Of a DNA stretch of 64,000 nucleotides, positions 45,869 to 55,029 are shown one piece after another; within the stretch, counting starts at the first letter, position 1; each line of letters begins with the position of its first letter. The DNA lies in contig WTJI01000039.1 of assembly GCA_011524905.1 (NCBI GenBank), forward strand, positions 55,447 through 119,446, read 5' to 3'. A model generated the notes under the pieces. The model saw only the letters and a list, made by a program, of their open reading frames with translations, was not told where the DNA came from and did not search any database. The stretch comes from Flavobacteriales bacterium (GTDB taxonomy: Bacteria; Bacteroidota; Bacteroidia; Flavobacteriales; Flavobacteriaceae). The position numbers and the translations under genes are program-made.

Positions 45869-46249
45869 ATGGATAAGATCATTAGTATTCTTCGGCTAAA
45901 ATGTCCTACATGTCGCAAGGGAGCCTTCCTTGAAAAACAACCTCGACCCTTTTGGTCGTGGGTTAAGGTCAAAGACCAATGCCCCTATTGTCACACTAAA
46001 TTTAAAATTGAACCTAGCTTTTATTATGGTTCAATGTATATAGCTTATGCTTTGGGCGTAGGCGTTATGGGCATTCTGTCTGGCATCTATTTTCTTGTAG
46101 TAAGCGAGATTTATCTCCTGCGTTTATTTTTCCTTATCGTTGGAGCACTATTGGTATTGAACCCCTATTTAAATGCTTGGGCTAAAATTATTTGGGCCAA
46201 TTTTTTCTTGAGTTATGATCCAAAACTTGCTCAATCAAAAAAAAGCTAA
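45869..46249 (+). CDS. DUF983 membrane protein
   Basis: A protein of 126 residues. A zinc-ribbon-like N-terminus (CPTCRKG...CPYCHTKF, about 12-48) is followed by two membrane segments (about 56-78, 82-100). This matches DUF983, a family found near respiratory and cytochrome genes. It overlaps the convergent cutC by 4 bp. TAATTTTG at 45842-45849 could be its -7 box. Confidence 0.85.
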   Translation: MDKIISILRLKCPTCRKGAFLEKQPRPFWSWVKVKDQCPYCHTKFKIEPSFYYGSMYIAYALGVGVMGILSGIYFLVVSEIYLLRLFFLIVGALLVLNPYLNAWAKIIWANFFLSYDPKLAQSKKS

Positions 46250-46956
46250 TGACAGGCATTTACTACATACTGTAGGGTTTCCCAATCGGCTATTTCTTTG
46301 GGCTGTTGCCAAAGGCTTTCCAATGTATCCGCACCAGCATCTGATGATTTTTTTTTCATAGCGGACAAGTGTAAGCTTGGAAATTGATGGCGAATGAATA
46401 GAGCGCAATTTTCCATATTTATCCCCCCACCAGGTTGAATTTCTATTCTACCACCAGCTTGCTTTTTCCAATCGACTAATACATCAATCCCAATTGCAGC
46501 TTGGTCCGCTTTTCCTGAGCATAAAATCCGATCAACACCCATGGCAATTAAATTTTCCAAGCTAGATTCTGGGTTTCTAACCAAGTCAAAAGCTCTATGA
46601 AAAGTAATTTCCAGAGGTTTGGCCACAGAAATAGCCTGCTCTAACTGATTCCAATCAATTTCATTGTTTTTAGTCATTAAGCCGACAACAATTCCAGCAA
46701 CGCCCATCGATTTCGCTTTTTGAATATCATTTAAAATGATTTCAAATTCATTTTTCGAATAAATGAAATCTCCTGAGCGAGGTCTGATGAGGCACTGAAT
46801 GGGTATGCGATATTGAGTAACTGCCGTTTGTATCAATCCCGCAGAAGGGGTTATCCCACCCAATGACAACTCTGAACACAATTCAATTCGATCAGCACCA
46901 GCAAGCTGGGCCAACCTAACGGTCTCTATATGTGTGGCACAAACTTCTACTTTCAA
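46246..46956 (-). CDS. cutC: copper homeostasis protein CutC
   Basis: A protein of 236 residues starting from a TTG at 46956 (MKVEVCATHIETVRLAQLAGADRIELCSEL); no ATG fits the N-terminus. TIM-barrel marks LGGITPSAGLI, CLIRPRSGDFIYS and TFHRAFDL identify CutC. It was named for copper tolerance in E. coli; its real role is debated. It is divergent from glpK. Confidence 0.9.
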   Translation of the reverse strand: MKVEVCATHIETVRLAQLAGADRIELCSELSLGGITPSAGLIQTAVTQYRIPIQCLIRPRSGDFIYSKNEFEIILNDIQKAKSMGVAGIVVGLMTKNNEIDWNQLEQAISVAKPLEITFHRAFDLVRNPESSLENLIAMGVDRILCSGKADQAAIGIDVLVDWKKQAGGRIEIQPGGGINMENCALFIRHQFPSLHLSAMKKKSSDAGADTLESLWQQPKEIADWETLQYVVNACH

Positions 46957-47056
46957 TTCCTTGATATTTAATCTTTAAATTAAAAACATTTTACCAAAAA
47001 ACACTACTTTGAACAAGAAACTATAATACAACCAACCAAAATAAAAAGTAATTGAT

Positions 47057-48538
47057 ATGGACACCTATATATTGGCAATTGATGCAGGTACGACGAGTTC
47101 CCGTGCTATTGTTTTTGATAAAAATGGGCAACAAATCAGCATGGCTCAATTTGAGTTTCCACAGCTTTACCCTCAAAAAAGCTGGGTAGAACACAACCCG
47201 ATCACCATTTGGGAAACCCAACACAAGGCCATCCAAAAAGCTTTGGCAAATGCCAATCTTTCTGCAACCTCTATAAGTGCCATAGGCATCACCAACCAGC
47301 GTGAAACAACCGTAGTATGGAACCGTACCACAGGGCAGCCTGTCTACAACGCCATTGTTTGGCAAGATCGAAGAACAGCTGCTCATTGCGATAAGTTAGA
47401 ACAAAATGGGTATGGTCCAATGATATACGAAAAAACAGGTCTCTTATTGGATGCCTATTTTTCTGCCACCAAAATTAAATGGATTTTAGATCAAGATCCA
47501 ATAATTCGGCAAGCTGCAGAAAATGACGAATTAGCATTTGGTACAATCGATAGCTGGTTGATTTGGAACCTCACTAAAGGCAAACACCATATAACCGACG
47601 CTACCAATGCCAGTCGAACCTTATTATTCGATATCCACAATCAACAGTGGGATACTGAATTACTGGACCTTTTCAAGATTCCAAGAGGATTACTCCCAGC
47701 GGTTGTAGATTCTGCTCAGCATATTGGCACAACCGATGCCAGCGTACTTGGTGCTGAAATTCCTATTAGTGGAATTGCAGGTGACCAACAAGCAGCGCTA
47801 TTTGGACAACTGTGTACTGAAATTGGAGATGTAAAAAACACCTATGGAACGGGCTGCTTTTGTATCATGAATACGGGTGAAAAAGCCGTACAATCCAACA
47901 ACCGTTTACTGACAACTGTAGGTTATCGAATTCATGGAAAAACCACCTATGCACTCGAAGGAAGCGTATTTATTGCTGGGGCATTGGTTCAGTGGCTTCG
48001 GGATCAACTGGGTATGATACAAACAGCCGCTGAAATTGAAGAATTGGCCAAAAGTGTTACAGACAATGGTGGGGTTTGCTTTATTCCTGCTTTATCGGGT
48101 TTAGCAGCCCCCTATTGGGATCCCCATGCGACAGGTAATCTTTCGGGTATCACGCGCGATACCAACAAGGGGCATATTGGCAGAGCAGCATTAGAGGCAA
48201 TTGCCCTACGAACTTATGAAGTGATCATTGCCATGGAAAAAGATGCAGGCCATTCGTTCAAAGCACTTAAAGTGGATGGGGGTGCCAGCACCAATAATCT
48301 ATTGATGCAGATTCAATCTGATTTACTCAATAAAGAAGTGATTCGGCCCAAAACGACAGAGACTACAGCTCTTGGTGCTGCTTTTTTAGCAGGTCTAGGA
48401 ATAGGGCTATGGAAAGATGAAAAAGCATTAAAGGACTTGTGGCAAAAAGATCACGTTTTTAAACCACAATCGCCAGATCAAGCGCATGAAATTTTAGATC
48501 TTTGGCGAAAGAATATGTCTAAAATCCTCAATACATAA
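47057..48538 (+). CDS. glpK: glycerol kinase
   Basis: A protein of 493 residues of the FGGY kinase family. DAGTTSSRAIVFD at the N-terminus, TNQRETTVVWN and NAIVWQDRRT (substrate contacts), AGDQQAALFGQ and GGASTNNLLMQIQSDLL near the C-terminus. It phosphorylates glycerol to glycerol-3-phosphate. It is the first gene of the glpK-glpD-glpF operon (1 bp overlap with glpD). Confidence 0.95.
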   Translation: MDTYILAIDAGTTSSRAIVFDKNGQQISMAQFEFPQLYPQKSWVEHNPITIWETQHKAIQKALANANLSATSISAIGITNQRETTVVWNRTTGQPVYNAIVWQDRRTAAHCDKLEQNGYGPMIYEKTGLLLDAYFSATKIKWILDQDPIIRQAAENDELAFGTIDSWLIWNLTKGKHHITDATNASRTLLFDIHNQQWDTELLDLFKIPRGLLPAVVDSAQHIGTTDASVLGAEIPISGIAGDQQAALFGQLCTEIGDVKNTYGTGCFCIMNTGEKAVQSNNRLLTTVGYRIHGKTTYALEGSVFIAGALVQWLRDQLGMIQTAAEIEELAKSVTDNGGVCFIPALSGLAAPYWDPHATGNLSGITRDTNKGHIGRAALEAIALRTYEVIIAMEKDAGHSFKALKVDGGASTNNLLMQIQSDLLNKEVIRPKTTETTALGAAFLAGLGIGLWKDEKALKDLWQKDHVFKPQSPDQAHEILDLWRKNMSKILNT

Positions 48539-50088
48539 TGGATAGAGAAAAACAAATCAAAAAATTAAGGAACAGAAAGAAACCCTGGGATATAATTATT
48601 GTAGGTGGTGGATCATCGGGTCTTGGCGCTTGCGTTGATGCTGCTAGCCGTGGGTATAAGGTGTTGCTTGTAGAAAAATTTGATTTTGCCAAAGGCACCT
48701 CTTCCAGAAGTACCAAGCTAGTTCATGGAGGCGTTCGATACCTGCAAAATGGTGACATTTCATTAGTAATTGAAGCCCTTCGTGAAAGAGGGATTATGCG
48801 CAATAATGCGCCCCACTTAGTCCAAGATTTGAGCTTTGTTATCCCATCTTACGACTGGTGGAACAGCCCTTTTTATGGATTGGGACTCAAAGTATATGAC
48901 CTAATGGCGGGGAAGCTCGGATTGGGGCCATCTACCCTTCTCAATCGAGAAGAAACCATTAAACTGATACCCAATGTCAAAAAAGAAGGACTACGGGGCG
49001 GTGTCATCTACCACGATGGACAATTTGATGATGCACGTATGGCCATTAGCTTGGCGCAAACAGCTGCCAAACACGGAGGGAGTTTGATTAATTATTGCAG
49101 TTTAAATGGCTTTTTGAAATCAGATGATTTGATCCATGGGGTACAACTTAAAGATGAACTAAGCGGAGAGGAGTTTTCCCTTGAGGCCAAAGTTGTGATT
49201 AATGCAACAGGCGTATTTTCTGATCACATTATGCAATTGGACCAACCTGGTACGCCAAATAAAATAAGACCCAGTCAAGGTGTTCACCTGGTTATGGATA
49301 AATCTTTTTTACAAGGTCCCCATGCCATTATGATTCCCCAAACTTCAGACGGCCGTGTATTATTTGCTGTTCCATGGAATGATTATGTTGTTGTTGGTAC
49401 AACCGATACGCCCATCGACATCGCTTTGGATGAACCCATAGCGCTAGAAAAAGAAATCGACTTCATCTTGGAAAATGCGAGTGCCTATATGGTCAAAAAA
49501 CCAACACGAAAAGATGTAAAAAGTGTTTTTGCTGGGTTGCGCCCCTTGGCAGCCTCCAATGACCAATCAGAAGCAACCAAAGAAGTCTCACGCCATCATA
49601 AAGTAACGGTTAGTACCACGGGTTTAGTTAGTGTTCTCGGCGGAAAATGGACAACATTTCGTAAAATGGCAGAAGATACCATCAATACGGCTATAGCCGT
49701 AGGTGGCTTACCAGAAAGAAAATGTAATACAGAAAGACTCCCTATCCATGGTTATGACTACAATGTTTCTTGGAAAGATCCCATGCATGTGTATGGTGCG
49801 GATATTGAAAAAATCCGTGCGCTCAATCCTTCAGGTAACGATTCATTGTCTGAAAAAGTTTACATTACACCCAATATGATTCAATGGGGTGTAACTCAAG
49901 AAATGGCGATGACTCTAGAAGACATGTTGGCAAGAAGAACACGCTGTCTTTTTTTAGATGCTGGTGAGACTGAGCAAATCTCATTGGAAGTTGCTAAAAT
50001 TATGGCAACGCATAACAAGCAACCCAAATCATGGATCGATACACAAATCAAAACATTTAAAAAAGTAATCTCCAATTACAAGATATGA
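48538..50088 (+). CDS. glpD: glycerol-3-phosphate dehydrogenase (FAD)
   Basis: A protein of 516 residues. FAD motif IIVGGGSSGLG with EKFDFAKGTSSRSTKLVHGGVRYL is diagnostic of GlpD. It oxidises glycerol-3-phosphate to dihydroxyacetone phosphate and passes electrons to the quinone pool (or to oxygen, as in oxidase variants). The C-terminal DUF-type helical domain (about 400-516) is complete. It overlaps glpK by 1 bp and glpF by 4 bp (ATGA). Confidence 0.95.
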   Translation: MDREKQIKKLRNRKKPWDIIIVGGGSSGLGACVDAASRGYKVLLVEKFDFAKGTSSRSTKLVHGGVRYLQNGDISLVIEALRERGIMRNNAPHLVQDLSFVIPSYDWWNSPFYGLGLKVYDLMAGKLGLGPSTLLNREETIKLIPNVKKEGLRGGVIYHDGQFDDARMAISLAQTAAKHGGSLINYCSLNGFLKSDDLIHGVQLKDELSGEEFSLEAKVVINATGVFSDHIMQLDQPGTPNKIRPSQGVHLVMDKSFLQGPHAIMIPQTSDGRVLFAVPWNDYVVVGTTDTPIDIALDEPIALEKEIDFILENASAYMVKKPTRKDVKSVFAGLRPLAASNDQSEATKEVSRHHKVTVSTTGLVSVLGGKWTTFRKMAEDTINTAIAVGGLPERKCNTERLPIHGYDYNVSWKDPMHVYGADIEKIRALNPSGNDSLSEKVYITPNMIQWGVTQEMAMTLEDMLARRTRCLFLDAGETEQISLEVAKIMATHNKQPKSWIDTQIKTFKKVISNYKI

Positions 50089-50831
50089 TTCTTCCACCTT
50101 TGCTAGCAGAATTTATTGGAACAGCTCTACTATTACTTCTAGGTGCTGGAGTTGTAGCCAATGTGAATTTAAAACAAACTATTGCTAACAATCAAAATCC
50201 ATGGATGTTAATCACAACCGCCTGGGCATTTGCCGTGTTTGTCGGTGTGTTTGTTTCAGCGCAATCGAGTGGCGCACACCTCAATCCGGCTGTTACGTTA
50301 GGATTGGCTGTTGCGGGAAAATTTTCTTGGTCGCTACTGCCAGGCTATTTGTTGGCCCAACTTCTCGGAGCCATGTGTGGTAGTTTTTTAGCCTATCTTG
50401 CCTACATAGACCACTACAGAGCAACAAAAGATGAACTCGCCGTTAAAAGTACTTTTTGTACAGGACCGGCTATTCGGAATTTCAAAAACAACCTCTTTGC
50501 AGAGGGCATTGGCACTTTTGTTTTGGTATTTGCAGCCTTAATGATAGCAAGTCCAAATATCAATATCGAAGGGAGTCAAGTAACGCAATTTGGATTGGGT
50601 GCTTTAGATGCCCTACCCATTGCGCTAGTTGTTTGGGTGATTGGACTTAGCTTGGGAGGTAACACTGGTTATGCTATCAATCCAGCAAGAGATCTAGGTC
50701 CACGATTGGTTTATCAATTACTGCCTCGAAAAAATAAACAAGCAGACTGGTCTTATAGCTGGGTTCCTATACTTGGCCCTTTTATTGGAGGTGCCGCAGC
50801 AGGTGGCGTTTATTTACTTCTGGCATTGTGA
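50085..50831 (+). CDS. glpF: glycerol uptake facilitator (MIP family)
   Basis: A protein of 248 residues with six membrane helices and two NPA boxes (SGAHLNPAVTLG and AINPARDLGPR). The Asp after NPAR is characteristic of glycerol facilitators rather than water-only aquaporins. It admits glycerol for GlpK. It is the last gene of the operon and converges with rny, 2 bp away. Confidence 0.93.
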   Translation: MILPPLLAEFIGTALLLLLGAGVVANVNLKQTIANNQNPWMLITTAWAFAVFVGVFVSAQSSGAHLNPAVTLGLAVAGKFSWSLLPGYLLAQLLGAMCGSFLAYLAYIDHYRATKDELAVKSTFCTGPAIRNFKNNLFAEGIGTFVLVFAALMIASPNINIEGSQVTQFGLGALDALPIALVVWVIGLSLGGNTGYAINPARDLGPRLVYQLLPRKNKQADWSYSWVPILGPFIGGAAAGGVYLLLAL

Positions 50832-50833
50832 TT

Positions 50834-52396
50834 TTATTTGGCCACGTTTACTGCACGAGTTTCTCTTATGACAGTAATTTTTACTTGTCCAGGGTAAGTC
50901 ATGTCGGTCTGAATTTTCTGAGAAATCTCAAAAGATAGTTGTGCCGCTTGGTCGTCGTTTACTTTTTCACTTTCGACAATCACACGCAATTCCCGGCCTG
51001 CTTGGATAGCAAAAGCCTTATTTACCCCATCAAAATCATATGCAATATTTTCCAAGTCCTTAAGACGCTGTACGTAACTATCTAACACTTGACGGCGGGC
51101 GCCAGGACGGGCACCTGAAATAGCGTCACAAACCTGAACAATAGGCGATAACAGTGAGGTCATCTCGATCTCATCGTGATGGGCACCAATAGCATTGCAA
51201 ACTTCTTTCTTCTCACCGTGCTTTTCGGCCCATTCCATCCCCAGTAAAGCGTGTGGAGTTTCTGTTTCTTCTTCGGGTACCTTACCTATATCGTGAAGTA
51301 ATCCAGCACGCTTGGCTAACTTTGGATTCAAGCCCAACTCTACTGCCATTACCCCGCAAAGTTTTGCTACTTCCCGCGAATGCTGTAGTAGATTTTGTCC
51401 ATAGGAAGATCGATACTTCATCCGCCCAACGATACGTATAAGTTCAGGATGAAGACCATGAATACCCAAATCGATAACAGTACGTTTGCCAACTTCAACA
51501 ATCTCATTATCAATTTGTCGTTTTGTTTTTTGAACTACTTCTTCAATACGGGCTGGGTGGATTCGACCATCAGTAACTAATCGATGTAAAGAAAGCCGGG
51601 CTATTTCACGACGTACAGGGTCAAAACAAGATAAGATTATCGCTTCTGGTGTATCATCTACAATCACTTCCACACCTGTTGCTGCTTCAAGAGCCCTTAT
51701 ATTTCGACCTTCACGTCCAATGATTCGACCTTTGATGTCATCTGATTCTATATTGAAAACCGAAACGCAATTTTCGATGGCCTCTTCTGTTCCAATACGT
51801 TGGATGGTGCTAATTATTATCTTTTTAGCTTCTTGCTGAACTGTTAATTTGGCTTCCTCCAGCTTTTGCTGGGTGTATTCCATAGCTGAAGCCTTAGCCT
51901 GCTCTTTTAGTGTATTGACCAGTTCGCTTTTGGCTTCTTCAGCAGAGTAGTTGGATATTTGCTCTAATTTCTCAATATTGTTTTTTTCAGCCTGAGCAAT
52001 GGCTTGCAATTTCTTGTCAAGTTTCTCTAATTTTTGTTCCAGTTGCTCATTTTTTTGATCCAATTTCCTGTTGCTGTCTTTGGTTCTATTGAGTTCACCA
52101 GCCAGTTTGGACTCCTTATCTCGCAACCGTTTTTCAATATCACCAACATTCTTTTCTCGTTGAAAAATAACTTTTTCATGCTCTCCTTTGAGCTCAATGA
52201 ATCGCTCCTTGGCTTGAAGAATTTTATTTTTTTTGATGTCATCAGCCTCTCGACGGGCTTTTTTTACGATCTGTCTGGCTTTTGACTGAGACTGCTTGAT
52301 GATCCCATTGGCTTTATTCTGTTGCAACAATCGCCCTACTAATAAACCTAAACCGAGCGCTATTGGTGTTATAATGTATATAAGATATGTTTCCAT
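50834..52396 (-). CDS. rny: ribonuclease Y
   Basis: A protein of 520 residues. An N-terminal membrane anchor (about 1-22) is followed by a long coiled coil (about 30-195), a KH domain ([19 protein letters not shown]) and an HD domain ([27 protein letters not shown]). RNase Y initiates mRNA decay at the membrane. It is preceded by a 6S-like RNA and zapA on the same strand. Confidence 0.95.
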   Translation of the reverse strand: METYLIYIITPIALGLGLLVGRLLQQNKANGIIKQSQSKARQIVKKARREADDIKKNKILQAKERFIELKGEHEKVIFQREKNVGDIEKRLRDKESKLAGELNRTKDSNRKLDQKNEQLEQKLEKLDKKLQAIAQAEKNNIEKLEQISNYSAEEAKSELVNTLKEQAKASAMEYTQQKLEEAKLTVQQEAKKIIISTIQRIGTEEAIENCVSVFNIESDDIKGRIIGREGRNIRALEAATGVEVIVDDTPEAIILSCFDPVRREIARLSLHRLVTDGRIHPARIEEVVQKTKRQIDNEIVEVGKRTVIDLGIHGLHPELIRIVGRMKYRSSYGQNLLQHSREVAKLCGVMAVELGLNPKLAKRAGLLHDIGKVPEEETETPHALLGMEWAEKHGEKKEVCNAIGAHHDEIEMTSLLSPIVQVCDAISGARPGARRQVLDSYVQRLKDLENIAYDFDGVNKAFAIQAGRELRVIVESEKVNDDQAAQLSFEISQKIQTDMTYPGQVKITVIRETRAVNVAK

Positions 52397-52405
52397 GTAT
52401 TAAAT

Positions 52406-52588
52406 AAAAAAAGCCTGCACTGGCGATGAGTTTTGTATAAACTCCATATAAACAGGTTTGAGGCTACCCCATTGCTCAAGGATCTGCTCAGGACAGCTTG
52501 CTTTTACAACAGTGACTCACCTCTTCGAATTAAATCTTCGTTGAGTTTATCAAAAAATATTACCAATACAGGCAGTGATGTATTACTA
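52406..52588 (-). ncRNA. ssrS: 6S-RNA-like regulatory RNA (ssrS candidate)
   Basis: A structured intergenic RNA on the minus strand between zapA and rny. Its ends pair: the plus-strand complement of GCCTGTATTGG (52563-52573) with that of CCAGTGCAGGC (52413-52423), 11 bp with two G.U. Further helices: ATAAACTC (52437-52444) with GAGTTTAT (52543-52550), GAGG/CCTC (52460-52463 / 52520-52523), and an apical hairpin CAAG-CTG...CAG-CTTG (52477-52500). One long, bulged hairpin with a central open region is the 6S RNA shape, and zapA-ssrS adjacency is known in proteobacteria. A T7 tract (52412-52406) ends it. Ends are estimated to a few bases. Confidence 0.75.
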
Positions 52589-52600
52589 TGTTAAAGAACG

Positions 52601-52900
52601 TTAGTAAGTTGCTATATGAACGTCAATTAAGTCGACCAACTCTTGGGCTTTATGTTCGAGACTCGAATCCATTTGGACTTCTTTTTCTCCACCCTGCTTT
52701 TCCAAACGTGCCGCATATTGCAATGCACACATGGCCAAAACATCTTGTTTATCACGAACAGCATAATTTTTTTCCAGCTGTTTGATCATCGATTCGATTT
52801 TTTTCGCAGAAGCTCGCAATGTAGCTTCTTGATCGGGAGTGATGGTTAGCGGATATACGCGATCTGCGATGGTCAGCTTTATTTTTATGGTATCACTCAC
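52601..52900 (-). CDS. zapA: cell division protein ZapA
   Basis: A protein of 99 residues starting with a GTG at 52900 (MSDTIKIKLTIADRVYPLTI). The N-terminal beta-rich head (1-30) and the long C-terminal coiled coil with LRASAKKIESMIKQLEKNYA match ZapA, which stabilises the FtsZ ring. It lies 4 bp downstream of the ZapB-like coiled-coil gene and directly before the 6S-like RNA. Confidence 0.9.
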   Translation of the reverse strand: MSDTIKIKLTIADRVYPLTITPDQEATLRASAKKIESMIKQLEKNYAVRDKQDVLAMCALQYAARLEKQGGEKEVQMDSSLEHKAQELVDLIDVHIATY

Positions 52901-52904
52901 GATT

Positions 52905-53189
52905 CTACAATTCAGCTATTTGATACAAACAATGATCAACCTCTTTGATTAGGCTGTTTAATTTACGTTTCGTGTAGGCCTTACTTTCGTTACTGCCAAG
53001 CAGACTATTGGCTACTTTTAGTGAGGCGTTCTCTTGGTGCAATGCGGTATTTTTTTCCTGTAAATTATTGTTTTGCGATTGTAAGTCTTTCATCTCAGCT
53101 TCATATTTTTTGAGATGTAAATGATTGTCTTTTAGCTTGTTAAGCAAAGCAATAATTTTTTGTTCAAGAAGATGCATCTGCGAATCCAT
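52905..53189 (-). CDS. coiled-coil protein, ZapB-like
   Basis: A protein of 94 residues from the ATG at 53189; an upstream start at 53201 is possible. Almost the whole length is a coiled coil (EQKIIALLNKLKDNHLHLKKY, then ENTALHQENASLKVANSLL), ending with a Lys-rich stretch. The size and place next to zapA suggest a ZapB-like divisome factor; sequence similarity to ZapB itself cannot be judged here. Confidence 0.7.
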   Translation of the reverse strand: MDSQMHLLEQKIIALLNKLKDNHLHLKKYEAEMKDLQSQNNNLQEKNTALHQENASLKVANSLLGSNESKAYTKRKLNSLIKEVDHCLYQIAEL

Positions 53190-53311
53190 AGTGCTACACA
53201 ATTAAACCAATGTCTTCTATAACAAATGTAACAATTCGATTTTATATATTTAGCCTTGTTGAAAGCGTTTTCAAAACTTTAACATTGACACTTTTATTTC
53301 AACCCAATACG

Positions 53312-55012
53312 ATGTTCAATAACAGCCATTTAGGACTTGCTGCTTTACTTTTTCTATCCTTTTCATTTTTGCCACTGAAGATTTTTTGCCAAAATGATAT
53401 TCAACTTGGAATACCACTTGATATTCCAATTGCATTGTCAGGAAACTTTGCGGAATTACGAAGCGGACATTTTCACGCAGGGCTGGACATTAAAACAAAA
53501 GGAAGACAGGGGTTGCCTGTTAAAGCTGTTGCTTCTGGATCTATTAGACGCATTCGGGTGAGTACAAAGGGCTATGGAAAATCTATTTATATCGAACACA
53601 ATAACGGTTTAACAACAGTTTATGCTCATTTGCAAAAATTTGCTCCCAAAATTGAAGCCTTGATTCGAAAATACCAATATGAAAAAGAATCGTTTGAAGT
53701 ACAAAAGTTCCTAAAGAAAGGGGAGTTAACAGTGAATAAGGGAGAGCGCATTGGTCTATCTGGTAACACGGGCGGGAGCTTTGGTCCACATTTGCATTAT
53801 GAAGTGCGTGACTCGGACTCGCAAAGACCCATCAATCCATTGCGCATGGGAATCCCTGTTGAAGACAGCCAAAGACCGCAACTACAACAATTACATTTAT
53901 TTGATGAAAATGAGAACTTGTTTCGTTCGGTTGCGCTTCAAAAAGTGAACGACAGTCTCTACAAAACCGAACTAATTGAGACGGGCGGTACCATTGGTTT
54001 GGGCTTGAGCATGTTTGATCGACAAGACCGCAGTTATAATCGCAATGGCATTTTTAGTGTTTCTCTTTATTTAAACGGCCAAGAACGCTACCACTACCAG
54101 TTTGATCAATTTGATTTTAAGGATGGACAATATATCCCTCTGTTCATTGACTATGGTTTGTATGTCTCCAAAAAAAGACGACTGTACAAGCTATTTACCC
54201 CTCAAGCCAGTCAAATGAGTTTTTTAGCACCCCCCCCCTCTACTGGTCAACTTGGGATTGAAGCAGGTAAATCTTACCAAATAAAAATTAAGGTTTCTGA
54301 TTTTCACGGTAACCAGGCATTTATCGAAAGTTATTGGAATGGCATTGTCAGAGACAATCCAGTTACCAATGAGGATTGGTCCGGGGCCGAAAGTATTCTT
54401 CCTGATAAAGATTACTTATTTGACTTTGATGGGAATGGTGTTTACATCCCCAAAAAAAGTATTTTTCGGAGTACCCAGCTTCAGCTATTTCCTGGGAATG
54501 ACCAGTTGGGCATTAGAATTCCTGACATTCCTATTCGCAAAGCCTGGGAGGTCTATTTGGCACCACCACAATTGGATAGCTTAGCCCAACAACAAACAGC
54601 CATTGTTCAACTTGCCGAAGATGGTGAGAAAATATTTTTACCCACCCAAAAAAAAGAAGACCAATGGACCGTCAAAACCAAGAAAAAAGGAATCTACACT
54701 TTTGCACGGGATAGTATCTTCCCTTCTGTACAAGCCACCAACTTTAAAGATCAGCAATGGCTCTCAAAATATCGCTATCTCAAAGTAGCCATCGAAGATA
54801 AGGAGAGTGGTATTCAATCCTACCATGGAAGCATCAATGGGCGTTGGATACGATTTGAATATGAACCCAAAAACAAAACGCTTACCTATGATTTTCAAGA
54901 TTTAACTTTTAAGAATGCCAAACATGAACTCCGTTTGGAAGTAACCGATGGCGTTGGAAATACTACCGTCAAAGAGTGGACTTTTTTCAGAAAATATAAT
55001 TTAAATGAATAA
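53312..55012 (+). CDS. secreted M23-family (LytM) metallopeptidase
   Basis: A protein of 566 residues from the ATG at 53312 (MFNNSHLGLAALLFLSFSFLPLKIFCQ, a signal peptide); the upstream frame to 53210 is a worse fit. The LytM domain (about 45-175) has the zinc motif GHFHAGLDIK and the catalytic GPHLHYEVRD. The remaining 390 residues form beta-rich domains. It probably cuts peptidoglycan cross-links. A run of nine C (54230-54238) inside the gene is a possible slippage site. Confidence 0.88.
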   Translation: MFNNSHLGLAALLFLSFSFLPLKIFCQNDIQLGIPLDIPIALSGNFAELRSGHFHAGLDIKTKGRQGLPVKAVASGSIRRIRVSTKGYGKSIYIEHNNGLTTVYAHLQKFAPKIEALIRKYQYEKESFEVQKFLKKGELTVNKGERIGLSGNTGGSFGPHLHYEVRDSDSQRPINPLRMGIPVEDSQRPQLQQLHLFDENENLFRSVALQKVNDSLYKTELIETGGTIGLGLSMFDRQDRSYNRNGIFSVSLYLNGQERYHYQFDQFDFKDGQYIPLFIDYGLYVSKKRRLYKLFTPQASQMSFLAPPPSTGQLGIEAGKSYQIKIKVSDFHGNQAFIESYWNGIVRDNPVTNEDWSGAESILPDKDYLFDFDGNGVYIPKKSIFRSTQLQLFPGNDQLGIRIPDIPIRKAWEVYLAPPQLDSLAQQQTAIVQLAEDGEKIFLPTQKKEDQWTVKTKKKGIYTFARDSIFPSVQATNFKDQQWLSKYRYLKVAIEDKESGIQSYHGSINGRWIRFEYEPKNKTLTYDFQDLTFKNAKHELRLEVTDGVGNTTVKEWTFFRKYNLNE

Positions 55013-55029
55013 ACCCAAGCGGTACACAG

